A stretch of DNA of 64,000 nt from assembly GCA_037043455.1 (NCBI GenBank), contig JAWPHD010000137.1:124001-188000 (forward strand). The letters run 5' to 3'. The stretch's first letter is position 1. Each line of letters begins with the position of its first letter. Shown in pieces: positions 30,250 to 43,129 of the stretch. The notes beneath the pieces are model-generated. The model was not told the origin of the DNA. It was given only the letters and a program-made list of their open reading frames with translations, and did no database searches. Origin of the DNA: Cyrtodaria siliqua (lineage: Eukaryota > Mollusca > Bivalvia > Adapedonta > Hiatellidae). The position numbers were made by a program, and so were the translations under genes.

Positions 30250-33200
30250 TTAAACAGAGTTTTAATAAAAACAAATGTATGGAACAATTTCTAAATGAGT
30301 GTCTGTTGAATATTGAATTTATTAAACAAGTTGGATAAAATGATATTATGCAAGGCTGTTATTAAACAAGTTTAATGAATGCAATGCATGAATGTGAGAT
30401 TCTATTTATCACATGATTCTAAAAGAAAGCCTCATAAGGAACATTTATTATTGTTGCTGTCTAATCACATCGTATAACCGGTAATTGCAAAGTATGATAT
30501 AGTTTCAAATCGGTTCCTATTTTGACGCGCTGACTAAACTGTAGTTATTTTTATTTTACTTATAGATAGGCATATTGGTTGACATTACAAATACTTAGTA
30601 TACTATAGTTCAGGTATGTATGCAGATTATGTTATGCACCCCCTTCCCCTCACCCAATACAATCTGGGAAGTTATAAAAGTTCACGTGAAAAATACTTCT
30701 TTTTTGTGGTCGATATCGCTCCCTTGAACTTACTTTCTTAGATTTCGAATAAAAAACATATACGTACTGTTCTTTCGATTGACTATTTTATTTGCTCATT
30801 TGATCTAGTGTGTGGTAGAGTGCGGACCTACGATGCGATTGCCTTTGGGTGCTGTGGTCCATTTTTCTCGTTATTGTCCGCCACGTGTGAGCGTATTATT
30901 CAAGCACAGTACAGTCGGTATTTACGCATTTCTCAAGCGTATCAAACCGTATACAGATCAGTCAGTTTCTCCAGTAGATAGGGGTCAATATGAAATTATC
31001 TAGACACGCTGGACTAAAGCACCAAATTTTGTACAGAACAAGTTCAGACCAATACAAACGTTTTTGGAATGGAGGACAAACTGACAAATTTACCTGGGTG
31101 CTCTTTTAAGATATTTAAAATGGCCGCCATACTAAAACTAGTAAAAAATTAAGAAATTAAATGTTCTGGATATTTCTTCTCGTTTTCATTTTCTCTGAAA
31201 TATGTTTTATCTTAACATATAGGTAACAGTATATTATGTAAAGTTATAATAATTTTATATTTTAGAATCCCTTTACATGATCACTTCTAACCAACTTACC
31301 ATACATATCACTGATGTGTTGGGCATGCATACATATCTAACCCATCAATTGGTAAGGTATGCACGAGTATCTAACCCTAATCCAGGTTTTTGGGTTAGAT
31401 ATTCATACATGTCTTACCCTTAATTAGGTAAGACAATATACATGCATGTCTAACTTACGTTAGATATCTAAGGGAGTCAGAAATGAAACAATTCACCACA
31501 TGGAGTTAGGAGATTCTAACTTCAGATAATATACTGTTAGATGATGTCGATCACAATCAAAATACAACCTGATACTATTTTAACAATTTCAAAATGACGG
31601 CAATAGCCAAGCATAAATATACAGCAAAAACATTTTTAATAGAAATTTTAATAACTTGGCATGTTTTAATAGCTTAACAATGCCGAACATATATCATTTG
31701 TGAAACCAGTTAGAATTGTAAAATGTTCACACCTGTCCTATTGTCCTATAGATGCAGATAGAGGCCGTTTATTACTCCTCCCCACTCCCCCCTCCCCTAC
31801 TACCCGACATCCCCCACCAACCTCAACATACACCATGACAAAACAAACAGAAACACATAATTATCATTTCTCTGTGAAGCCTACTAAAATTTCGTCCTCA
31901 ACAACACATATGTCTCCATATCGTGGGTTTCTGGTCACTGGCATTGAACACATTTAGCAAATGCGTAGATTGAATTGTTGCTGTATAGCCATACAATGTC
32001 TGATCACTGCTGCTGTAGCAGCTTTCTTAAAGAAGGGAAGCAATCGTTGACTCACACATATTTGGGATTCTTTTGTCTGAGGCTGTAGAAAATCGTGGTC
32101 AAGCCCATGAAACACCGTCACAGTGCAGATTTGAAAAGTAAACTAACGTATGTTCCACCCAACATTTCCTCTTAGATAACACCCTTGATTTCAATCAGTA
32201 GGAATTTCGGGAACAGACACCATTTTAGCATTGAGTTCAACAGCAGGTACACTCATTAAACATTCAAAATGATGTATGTATTACTCATATATGTGGACAC
32301 TGTTGTGAATAGAAACATGGTAAAACAAGAGTAATTTATTATTATATTCGAATAAAAACAGCACAAACTAAATAATAACATATGGATACGATCAAATGAC
32401 CTGTTTATCCGAATGTTTCACCATACCGCATGGTTTCAATTTACAATTCACGTGCATGCTTTTCATGTGTATCATGTGTGTGTGTTGAAGGCACATGGCG
32501 TTTTAAGAAAATCTTCATTTTTAACAATAATGTACTTCGAATTGTGGATGATGTGATAACATGGCTTATTTTATTCAGAAATGATGTCTCGTCTGCACTC
32601 GCTGGATAAATGGACTATTTTATGGACCAGCTTATTTCACATGAAATACAAAACAACTTTGAGTAATACTGTACCAAACTTTTCGAATATAAAGCGCACA
32701 ATTTCTGCCATATAAGTATCCTATTTAATATTATATTCATATCAAAAGTGTTGAATTACTGTCATGTACTATATGGTTGACATTGCTCGTGCCTAAAATG
32801 CGTACATCGTTGAAAAATTCACTTGACCATATCTTATCGATTTTGGATTTTTTGGATCAAAGATTGCTGACCGATAGTCCTTAAGAAGTCTACATCTGCA
32901 TTTCCACAATGTCTGCACTTCACCTGTTTAACAATAGAGGGCATATGCATTACACTTTGGGTAAGATTGCGAACGCTCTGAGGTAAAATGAAATGTTTAG
33001 ACGACAATATCGACTTCCTTATTCGAATATTAAATTACACAAACTTACGCATTTTGAACAGATCTTTGTTATATCAAGTTAAAGCATAGATGTTCACGAG
33101 TGGAATGTTTTAAACAAACCATACAATTCTGATTTCAATCTTTATTGAATTTACCTGTTAAAATATTTAAGAATGACATTGCGTCCGTATCGTAGTATTG

Positions 33201-34640
33201 AATTTCCTGTAACGAGATACAGTCATTCTTGCAACAAATGGATCAATATTGACGTAGTTTCTTTATTTGCCAGACAAAGGGTTCAATATGTCAGTTGTAA
33301 AATAAATATTTACACATTTGTCCTTCTTAGTATACATGTAGTATTGTTCTTCTGTGTACCCTTCAAACAGAACAATTGCCCCTTTTCCATATGTAATTAA
33401 GTGTAAGGCATAATCTATCTATGTATACATAATTAACATATGTCCTGATTTGTTTGTCCTTTAAGTCATTTAATGCGTAAAAAAGACACAACTGTCAAAA
33501 CCTCATTTACGTCCTCTGGTAACGTGTAAATCTGTTTATAATGCTTTTTTTTATCTGAAAGAGCACTTTTTCTCTCTCTTTCATAACTCATTTAGAATTT
33601 AAGGAATGGTGTGCACAAATTAGAGGAATAGGTAAATGCCCGCCCACAGCCCGCGCGCCATCCGCCCGCCACAGCCTTCGCGCCCGCCCGGATGTCCGTC
33701 CGTCTTCCATCCGTCAATGCGTCAGTAAGTCCGGTCGGTCATACGTCCGCCTGTGTGTGCGTGCGCGCGTGCTTGCGTCCGTGCGTGCTTCTCCATTAAT
33801 CACAGCCTACGACACGAAACAACTTTCAAAATTAATATATACTCTTCAACCTCTCATATTTTATTACATGTTCAATCGTTTCAAAATGTTAACTTTTTTC
33901 AAATTGTACGAAGGCCTTAGCCTACAGGGCCTACATGTGCCCATAATCCCCACCCAGGATTTTTTTTTTTATAAAGTATGACGAAATAGTCATAAATAAT
34001 CACAACTATGTATATTTTATTGAAATGCGCAGATAATGTATATATTTAAAAAAAATAGTTTGACATAATTTTGTTAATAGATAAAGTCAATAGCTTCTAC
34101 TTATCTGTTACTGTCGGAATCGTTTAAACAAGGGGAACAACTATTGAATTAGATTTCAATCACCTATAGTTAAAATAAATATGAATATAACTAAAATAGA
34201 ACATTAATCGGCACTTAATACAAGCAGCCTCTCAGGAAAGAAATACTGCATATATTTTATTAATACAAGAATGTTTTTTTTTCAATTTAATTTCACATAA
34301 GTATAATTAATAACATCACACAATTTTGAAGAAGAAAAAATCATCTATATATGTTTCTTTAAATAGTAGTTTTATTAGGCATTATGTATATATTGTACTT
34401 ATCAAAATTCTTTATAATATTTTCAAGGGTGCTTGAAAGACCGTCACTCCTTGAAAAACAACTGAAAATGAAGTAGAGACCATTTTAGATTCCAATAAAT
34501 AGTAACATGACGATTTCCAGAGTTGGCCTTCTTTCTTAAATTGAAGTATATGACCTAAACTACCTCTGCGGAAAACGTGTTCTTTTGTCTGGCTTGTCTA
34601 GATACATTCGAAATATGCATAATTCGCCCCTACCCATAGC
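30250..34640. other. Intergenic, no gene recognised
   Basis: The region is mostly AT-rich. A patch of inverted ATCTAACCC/GGGTTAGAT-type motifs lies at 31310-31465, a C-rich patch at 31775-31815 and a GC-rich patch of CCGCCCGCC/GTCCGTCC simple sequence at 33645-33790. No open frame with a recognisable domain was found. Confidence 0.4.
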
Positions 34641-34644
34641 GTAA

Positions 34645-34845
34645 GTGCGTGGTCCAGTGGTAGAGCGCCGAACTCCTGATCGGAAGGTCATGGGTTCGAT
34701 CCTTCGCCGCGACCACGTTATTTATCCTTGAGCAAGATAATTAATCCACATTGCTTAGTACTGGTTCTACCCAGGAAGCCATCGAGAGTGATTAATCTAA
34801 GTTGCAATAACTTGTTTCCCAATCGATGTAAAATAAAAATGTTTA
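34645..34845 (+). repeat. tRNA-derived SINE
   Basis: An A-box TGGTCCAGTGGTAGAGC and a B-box GGTTCGATC are correctly spaced in a tRNA-like head (34648-34716). The body that follows contains TCCTTGAGCAAGATAATTAA and GGTTCTACCCAGGAA. The tail motif is shared with 2050-2255 and 42940-43115. The acceptor ends do not pair well, so I do not call a tRNA gene. Confidence 0.7.
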
Positions 34846-34949
34846 AACATATACCCATAGCGTATCAAACCCTATACAGATCCAAGTATATAATGTCCTC
34901 GTAAGGGAAGTAGTTAACACAGTGTGGAAAATATCACTCTTTTTTTTCC

Positions 34950-35250
34950 CCCAATATTTCGATCCTTTGATCTTTAACGTCGAGAGTTGCAACCTTAAAG
35001 GTAACAAGTTTCACTAAAGGTAATACTTTTGGAACTAAATATAATAACCTACACTAATGGTAACAAAATGATCTGCAAAAAAAAGGTAACCTTCAACCGG
35101 AACATGGTGACGATAGTCATATCTAGGCTTGATACTGATCATCCTTGCCAAGTGTCTTTGAACGATTTTTGACCTGTGCTAAAGGTAACACACCTATGCT
35201 CTTAAGGTAACAACATATTTTGGTACTATTCTTATTGGAAATGCAGGTTG
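34950..35250 (+). repeat. AAAGGTAAC minisatellite, left (inverted copy at 40200-40710)
   Basis: Degenerate units of CACTAAAGGTAAC occur from GTTGCAACCTTAAAGGTAAC to about 35245. The order of unit variants matches the reverse complement of 40200-40410, including the flanking CCAATATTTCGATCC (34953 on). Confidence 0.75.
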
Positions 35251-37025
35251 CTCAACTAAAGAATTTCATAATGTTATCTTGGTTGGTCGTAGTGTGCAAT
35301 TAGCCATATCTAAATTGAAATAGCAGAGTTTTGGCCCTTGAATTATTATTTATAAGTGCTAAAATTGGTTTTGTTTACAGTTTATCTCATATTTGCTGGA
35401 CTTTATATATATATATATGTAAATGGCAATAAAAGCTTGGATAAGTTTGAAAACCAACCAAATCTGACTTACACCCAATGACACACCATACACCCCCACT
35501 GAAAATCTGATTTTACCACTTTGCCAAGTACAATGGATTTAACAACTAAAGTTTTCTGAAAATGCAACATAATTCACCAAATCTAAACCGCCGATCAATA
35601 TTTCACTGCCATCCATTCCCCATCCACACCCACCGACCTCTAAACTCAAATTCTGGATCTACATCTGATTTATTCTATCGGAATATTTTTTGGGTATATT
35701 GTGTACTGTTGTACATAGTTGCCTTCGACCGCTTAGAAATTCGTAATCACGTTTTCGGAGCGTCTTTAAAAGAAGAAAAAAACACTATCCCGTCCAAGGT
35801 AAAAGTGTATATGGAAATATCTTTGATTCACCTCATCTACATTCCATAAAGTTTACTCTGTATTAAGAATATAAATTACGTTAAATGTCAAATCAGAAAA
35901 GAAGAGTCGAAGAGAACTGCTGTCCCGTAGCTGAATAGGACGACTTTATCAAAATGCTGTGGTGTATTTGGATTTTCACGACATATCGTTTATGGGATAG
36001 TTTGAGCAAACTAAGAGCACATATTTAAATGCTATAAAAGAGTCACACGCCCTCCAACCGCGCCTCCCACCAACACCACAACCACAAATCAAAGGACTGA
36101 TTTATAACGACTTACACCCCTTAAATGCATTCGTTTAAAGGACATCCACATAAACATTCTTCTAAATAGGTCTAGAGCAAAAACAGGAACCGTGTGTAAC
36201 CATAAGATACATGTACATGTATGATGCTATATTAGAGGCGCTATCCATTACCTTTCTCGTAATATCCTGACGTAAGTTGTGGTGTTGTTTCGACCTTGTC
36301 AGAACAAAAATCTGTGTTTTTATGATAGAATGATGACAGTAGATGCAAGCAGTGATCTATAATACAGATACTATTTGGACATGTATCGTATTGCAAGATC
36401 TTAAATGAATAGTATAGAATTGCATGAAATATATCATCTAAAATTAGGCGTATTGTATTTCATTTTACTCAACCAAACATAGCAAAACCACGGTACCTTA
36501 TATAATAGGTACTTTATTTATACTGTTACCTTGACTGTTTTTAAATATAAAGCTACAGCTAAAAGCTTAGGTAGGTAAATTATTTTATTTTATTTGATAA
36601 AACTATATTTTCTTGCATGTTTTTTTAAAATATTATATTTTAACATGTATCTATTCTACAATGTATGTTGTGTGTTTGTAATTAATATTTAATGTGTGCT
36701 ATTACAATACATCACACTGTGAGGTTGACTGATTTTACATGTACCAACTTTGTGCACGTTTGTATTGCTTGTTGTAATCATCGAATAAAATAAAAAATAA
36801 AAATAAATATTTTTTTTGGAAAGGCAATAAAATGTTTTGGGTCGGGCTAAAAATTTGGGTCGGTAGGTAAAGGGCAAACAAACAATATTTTAATTTAGGC
36901 CTTACTCTGATTTATATATGGGCTTCTGAAACGTTAAACCTCTTACATATTTGAGAATGTCCAACATGTTGCCACCTGCATGGTGTTGTCTTACACTCTA
37001 TTTTCATAAACGTAGACAACAGGCG
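35250..37025. other. Intergenic, no gene recognised
   Basis: A short (TA)n tract lies near 35407. Nothing else was recognised. The stretch lies inside the segment bounded by the inverted minisatellites. Confidence 0.35.
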
Positions 37026-37029
37026 AATC

Positions 37030-38160
37030 ATTGTTAGCTCTGCTGGCCGAAGGCCGAATGCTAGTAGAGCTTATGGCGAGTTGTCCGTCGTCCGTCTTCC
37101 GTTAACTTTTGTATTTTTTACGCGATAGGGGCTTCATTAATAATCGGATCTTTACGAAACTTTGCCAGTGTCTTTATATTGATAAAAGCTCGGACGAGTT
37201 AAAAAACCATCAAGATCAAATTAATAACACCAGAGTTATGGCCCTTGGTTTGCTGAACAATGCCATATTAAGCATTGTTTACACTCTAGCACCTTTATTT
37301 TGTATTTGATCTTTATGAAACTTTGCTAGTATATTTATATTAATAAAAGCTTAGAGGAGTTTGAAAACCAGACTGATCGGATTAGTAACACTAGAGTAAT
37401 GGCATTGTTTTGCTGAAAATGCCATATTAAGCCTTGTATACACTCTGGCACCTTCATTTTGTAATTAATCTTTATGAAACTTTGCTAGTATATTTATATC
37501 AATACAAGCTTAGTGGAGTTTGAAAACCAGACAGATCGGATAAGTAACACCAGAGTTATGGCCCTTGTTTTGGTGAAAAATGCCATATTAAGCCTTGTTT
37601 ACACTCTCGCACCTTTGTTTTGTATTTGATCTTTACGAAACTTTGCCAGTGTATTTATATCAATGAAAGCTCAGGTGAGATCAGCCAGATCAGACCAGTA
37701 ACAACGGAGTTATTGCCCTTGAAAAAATGCTATAACTTGCCTCGTTAAGACGATAGGGCCTTTATCCGATCTTTACCAAACTTTACTTGTTGATATCAAT
37801 AAAAGCTTGTACAAGTTCGAAAACCAGCCAGATCGGACCAGTAATAGCGGAGTTACGGCCCTTGATTTATTTAAAAATGCTATATGTTGCCTTGTTAAGA
37901 CGATATGGCCTTCATTTTTCATCCGAGCTTTACCAAACTTGGCCAGATTGTTAATATCAATGAAAGCTCGAGTAAGTTTGAAAACCATCCAGATCGGATC
38001 AGTAACAGAGGAGTTTTGGCCGCCCTTGATTTCGTTAAAAATGCTGTATTATTAAGACAATAGGGCCTTCAGTTTTCATCCGATCTTTACCAGACTTTAC
38101 CAGATTGTTAATACCAATAACATCTTGGAAAAGTTCGAAAAACCATCCAGATCGGGCCAG
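37030..38160. repeat. ~160-bp tandem repeat array
   Basis: Units recur at about 37149, 37309, 37469 and 37629, each with ATCTTTA.GAAACTTTGC.AG, AAAGCT..G..GAGTT, ACACCAGAGTTATGGCCCTTG and CACTCTAGCACCTT. Later units (37680-38160) are more diverged. The array starts with GCTCTGCTGGCCGAAGGCCG, itself a short palindrome. Confidence 0.8.
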
Positions 38161-38189
38161 TATCAGCGGAGTCCTTGATTTTCTGAAAT

Positions 38190-38780
38190 ATGCTATACTT
38201 TTCAGGGATGATCAGTACGAATCCTAGTTGTATATATTGGCACCGTGTTCCAGTTACATTTTTTTGGCGGGGTTATGTCCCTTGAAAGGTTTTAATACAC
38301 GAAACTTTGTCCTGACTAGTTATCCTGAACCCTCGCCAGATTTCAAGAAAACAAGCCTAGTTGTGCAAATCATCGTCGCGTTCCAGTTTACAGATTTTTG
38401 TGCAGATCATTGAATGATTTTTGGTTGAGTTATGGCCCTTTAAAGGTTTTAATACACAAACTTTGTCTGGACTAGTTCTCCTGAACCATCGCCAGATTTC
38501 AACAAAACAAGCCTAATTGTGCAAATCATCGTCGTGTGCCGGTTTACAGATTTTTGGTGGAGTTATGGCTCTTTAAAAGTTTTTTATTCACAAACATTTT
38601 CCGGGGTAGTTCTCCTGAACCCCTGACTGGATTTCAACGATACTTGACAAGGGTGATCAGTACCAAGCCTAATTGTATATTATCGCCATGTTCCGGTTGA
38701 ATGATATTTAAAGGAGTTATGGCCCTTTATACATAAACTTTATCTTTAGCCAGTAGAGCGTCCAGAGGCCCTCACAATGT
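38190..38780. repeat. Second tandem family, period ~150-160 bp
   Basis: Units recur with GAGTTATGGCCCTTTAAAGG, ACTTTGTC.GGACTAGTTCTC, CGCCAGATTTCAACAAAACA and CAAATCATCGTCG at about 38273, 38430, 38562 and 38718. It ends with GTAGAGCGTCCAGAGGCCCT, the family end motif. Confidence 0.75.
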
Positions 38781-40195
38781 TCATGATATATTCAGGTAAC
38801 ACGGAAAACCGTGCACATTTTAAGTGGCCGCCATAGGGTGTCCGGAAGGGCCGTTTAATAAGTTTAGTTTTGTGCTAATGCATGTAAAAGTATAGGTCTA
38901 TCTCCTTAAAAGGCAAAATTGTGTAAGGGTCCTTTTGTGTAGAATTTAATACTGCGAATTTAGCCAGTATGTCACGGACTGAACGGGGGAAATAATGGTT
39001 TGGGCGTAACGTCTGCTATACAATCCATTGTCTTCAAGTTTTGGCTGGGATTGCTTGATAGTTGCTTTGTTTGGAGCAGGAGTTGGACGGCGAAATTCAC
39101 AGGCAATATGTGGTCAGTGTTTATTTTATTAACTTTACATTTGTATTCAGTGGGCGGCGCCATCTTGACTGGCGGTTACGACATCCGGTTAGCTTTATGT
39201 TTCTCAAACACTAACTTGAGACTAGCATATGATTTTGAAGTTACTTTATTAGATGTAATTATTGTAATTGATCATTAATTGTAAAACAATATTAATTTGA
39301 TAACGTTGTATAATAGGTACATTAGTTAACGTTGGCGTATAACTCAGTGATTGTAATACACGATTGAATTGATAACATTGTATATTAGGTGCATTAGTTA
39401 ACAAAGAGATGAGTGACTAGTATAAATGTTCGACGCGTATACATGGCGTTGTAGAATATACATCCATTGCTACTCATCATAATTAGAGAGTGGCTTGCAT
39501 ATATTTATTAGAAAATGATTTGTTGGTGTAATGATAATTATATAAGATTGGTGTGTTTATGAACCGACATACGTATGTATTATTACAGCCTAAGCCATCC
39601 AGGTTTGCATATAAGCCTCCCGGAGTGAAGCTAAGCCTCTAGGTAGTGTAAGCCCTTTAGGTGATTCTACACTATAATCAACATATAACGTTAAGCCAGG
39701 TTATAAAATCGACAACCCCCGGGACACGAGGTGGGCCTGTTTTCAGTCCTCACTGGAGGAACATCATCCACAACCTCAGTGGAGGTTAACCATCATTATA
39801 TCGCGTCATCAACCCTTATAGAAGGCATTTGATGACAATCACCCATTGGATTCGCGCATCATCATATTCATGAGCTCTCGCGCATCACAGTTATCGCGCT
39901 AGATCATAGATCAGCATTGTTATAACTTTAACAACACTTTAGTGGCGTATATCATCAGTTGACTCATTTAGTATTTGTGACAATACTAAGAACGCCTTAA
40001 AGGTTCATGAGAACAGTCTTTTCATATTTCATCTGTGTATTCACTTTTTTTTTTTGAAAATTATATATTTAACATATTTTAAAAGTTGCATTAAACTTAT
40101 GTAAATGCATTCACCGTCATTGATTCTTTCCTGAGTTAGCCCCAACCACTAGGGTCATCCTGCGACAATTATATGGTCGTATTTCTAATCTGAAA
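38781..40195. other. Intergenic, no gene recognised
   Basis: Two related phrases near 39290-39310 and 39365-39385 (TTGATAACGTTGTATAATAG and TTGATAACATTGTATATTAG) point to a small local duplication. No gene was seen. Confidence 0.4.
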
Positions 40196-40199
40196 GCAC

Positions 40200-40710
40200 G
40201 TACAATGTAAGTATTGTACCAAGAATGTATTTTTTGTAACCTTTAGTGCATAGGGGTGTTACCTTTAGTGCAGGTAAAAAATCGTGTTACCTTTAGTGCA
40301 GCCGTTGTTACCTTTATAGCAGACTGTTTTGTTACCTTTAGTGTAGGTTGTTACCTTTATTCCCAAAAGTGTAACCTTTAGTGCAGTTGTGACCTTTAGG
40401 GTTGCAACAATTGGTTGTAACAGTCGAGTACGGATAAAATGTAACTCCTTCACATTACACCCATCAGGGCTTGTTGTTTTCAAGTGCTTAATCCAAACAG
40501 ATTCCCGAAAAGTCGTTCTATTTTTGAACAATTGTATATTTTTCTAAGATATGAAACCTACTATTACGGCGTCACATCCGTTTAAAAAAAATGCATACGT
40601 TAAGAATGACTATATTTTTTAACTGCGGATTAAAATGTGAAAATGTAGTGTATTTGTAAAAACTTTCCTTCATAAAGATCTAAGGGTCGAAATATTGGCA
40701 AAAATAAAGA
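40200..40710 (-). repeat. AAAGGTAAC minisatellite, right (inverted copy of 34950-35250)
   Basis: GTTACCTTTAGTG-type units occur seven or more times between 40235 and 40405, ending TTTAGGGTTGCAACAATTGG. The reverse complement follows the left array unit by unit. Further out, GGGTCGAAATATTGGC (40686) mirrors CCAATATTTCGATCC at 34953. Confidence 0.75.
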
Positions 40711-41169
40711 TCCTATACAGATCAGTCAGTTGGTCCTTCAATAGAATGAACATAAATAGGAACAATTCTCTATACAATACGAACGTCAATTATTGGTTTT
40801 AAACGCCAGTCGATTTATACTTAACATGAACATCATGTACTAATAGACCAGTACAACTAACCACGATAACGACTAGGACATCACACTAAATACTTAGCTA
40901 TAGCAAATGTTAGGAGCTGATTTAATTTTGATCAATATTTTCTGAGTGGCACCTATTGTCGCATACATCTGCCAGCCATTTAGCTACATAATTAAGTCGA
41001 CTTAATTCACGTATTATGTCGACATCAGATATGTTATGTCGCCATAACTTCTCAAGATGTTGACATACTCAATCGCTAAAAGACACTTATTTTAGATTAT
41101 GTCGACATTAGTAAGAATTTAACTTGCATAAAAACATTAGTTAATGTTCGGTACTGCCATCACCTTGTC

Positions 41170-41935
41170 AGTTAAACCTCTGTCACACTAGGGCCGCGTT
41201 CTCACGGCGATCCCACGGGGACCAAGAAAAATGCAGAACGCCGAGGTGCGCGCAGTACGATCGCAAGCATCGCCGCAGCAACGCAGTGGCATCGCCAGTA
41301 GACGCATTGGGATCGCATAGAACGCCAAGCGACGGCGCGCACTTTGAGCATGCACAAAACAAACGCCGTCGCTCGGCGTTCTGATAAGAGCGCAGTGGGG
41401 TTTCCGTAAGGTCGCCATAGCAGCGCAGTAAGGTCTCCTACTACGCCACAGGAGCTCCGCGGGGGAGCACAGAGGTCGCAGTGAGAACGCTGTGGTTGTC
41501 GGTGGCGCTTGCATGGAGATTGTACGGCGTTCTCTGAGATGTCACTGCGTCTCTACCGCGCTTATACGGCGCGTCTACGGCGCTTATACGGAGTGTTATT
41601 TATTTTACTGCGCTCTTACAACGACTGTCCGGAGCTGTCACGGCGATCATTGCGCTCCCAAGGCGCTTCTACCGCGTCCATCGGCGTTTGCATGACAAAA
41701 ACGAACAAAATAGTATAAATGAATAATAGGTAGTGCAAACGAACGTCTTCAACACGCCGTCAGCGCAGTGTGAGCGCCGTGAAAGCGCAGTGCACGCAGT
41801 GGAAGCGCCGTGAGAGCGCAGACAATCGCCAACAAGAACTCCGTAGAAACGCGATAGAACGCCATTGGAGCTCCGTAGCAACGCCTTGGTCGCTGTGAGG
41901 ACGCCGTGACATCTCCATCTCCGGCGTCCCGTTAG
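41170..41935. repeat. CpG-rich island of degenerate CGCCG/GCGCAGT units
   Basis: This is an abrupt GC- and CpG-rich block in AT-rich DNA. Its first half carries the words AACGCC, GCGCAGT, CGATCGCA and TCGCC. From about 41500 on, GGCGCTTCTAC and ACGGCGCTTATACGG types follow, and then GAGCGCCGTGAAAGCGCAGT. It is bounded by AT-rich sequence near CTGTCACACTAGGGCCGCG and GGCGTCCCGTTAG. Open frames on both strands reflect composition and lack protein motifs. Confidence 0.65.
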
Positions 41936-41937
41936 TT

Positions 41938-42455
41938 TTTCAACATAACTTGCATTTGTTCAATCATTAATATTAATTATAAGAATAGTATTAAGCAACT
42001 TGTTTTGCCTATTACTAACTATTGAAAATAGTGCATCAATATTAATTAAACCTAAGTTAGAATAATAAGAAAAAATGGAAGTTCATTTTTTTAAATTTAA
42101 TTATTTGCAAGCCGTTTTAAGCCGTTTTAAAGTCAAAATGATACTGGATTAATGACACATATTCTAATGTTTGATCAAAACTTCAAGATTGCCACGTGTC
42201 CCTTTAAAATATCCGTGATTAATATGCGTAGAATCAATTACGAGTTGGTAACTCTTAATTTGATGCTCCCGTTTTGGGGTTTAGCTGGTTTAGTCTGTCT
42301 CGTTAAAGCCCTTTATATTGTGTCTATAGAGTTTGGATTCTCAAAATATGTAAGTTAATATACATATACCTCGTCGTCAGTAGGTTTAGCAACGGTGTAC
42401 ATCTGTTGATAAATTTGCCTGCTGATTGTGGGAAAGGGACTTTAAATATATACAA
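41938..42455. repeat. Dispersed repeat related to MITE at 11148 and 52010-52780
   Basis: The first part (TTGTTCAATCATTAATATTAA, TGATACTGGAT, CTTCAAGATTGCCACGTGTC) matches the MITE interior and right end at 11215-11489. The second part (TAACTC.TAATT.GA.GCTCC, TTTGGGGTTTAGCTGGTT, CTCAAAATATGTAAGTTA) matches 46005-46240 and 52560-52780. It may be a composite of two repeats. Confidence 0.65.
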
Positions 42456-42939
42456 TGCACGCCTTCAACTATTTCTCTCGACTGTTTCACCGTTGTAACT
42501 CAAATATAACAATTACAACAAAATAGAAAGACATATTTTGTGTAAAAATAAACTTCAGCATACACATACTTATACATTAAGGCACAGCACGTACTGCAGG
42601 CAAAAGCTGTCTCCGATTTAAACTCAAACAGTACATAGATAATGAAATAAACTTACCTTTTATTGTTTGTCATTTTAAATCCAACACTGGATCTTTGACA
42701 TCGCGTGTATAAAATGTTTACTGTAGGATTTTCCAGGGCTTTATTTTTCATGATAACCCAGGTTTTTTCCAATTTATTTTTGGATTGGGTAGAAACATTG
42801 ACATGCGCAGTGGTCTACTAAGTAACTAAGCTACTGATTTAAAGCTACACAAACTCTATAAATACAAGCCATTTTAACGAAAATTGTTTGTTTGTGTGGT
42901 GTTTTACGTCATTTTAACACAGTCATGTAAGGTTATATA

Positions 42940-43115
42940 TAACGGTCGATTTTTCCTGGGTAGAACCATTACTGTACACCTCCCGTCATCCGTAAGAATC
43001 GACACTTTCTCATATACAAGTCGAGCGCCCTGTGGGATTCGAACACGCAGCGGTGAGAGGCTAAGTTTACAACGCAACGTCGTTAACCATTCGGCCACGG
43101 AAACGCTAACACACA
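42940..43115 (-). repeat. tRNA-derived SINE (family of 2050-2255)
   Basis: On the minus strand the A-box TGGCCGAATGGTTAACG and the B-box GTTCGAATCCCAC are well kept (43030-43105). They are followed by TCGAC, a GGGAGGTGTACAGTA core and the end GGTTCTACCCAGGAAAAA. It is the best preserved SINE in the window. Confidence 0.75.
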
Positions 43116-43129
43116 TTGTGTCGATCATA

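Noticed and set aside
31310..31465. ATCTAACCC/GGGTTAGAT words as telomere-like repeat
   Set aside because: The words are irregular, few and in both orientations; no TTAGGG run is present.
34645..34716. Possible functional tRNA gene (A and B boxes present)
   Set aside because: The acceptor ends do not pair and a SINE-type body and tail follow, shared with two other copies in the window.
41188..41881. Long GC-rich open frames on both strands
   Set aside because: Open frames arise from the low stop-codon content of the CpG-rich repeat; overlapping frames on both strands have no motifs.
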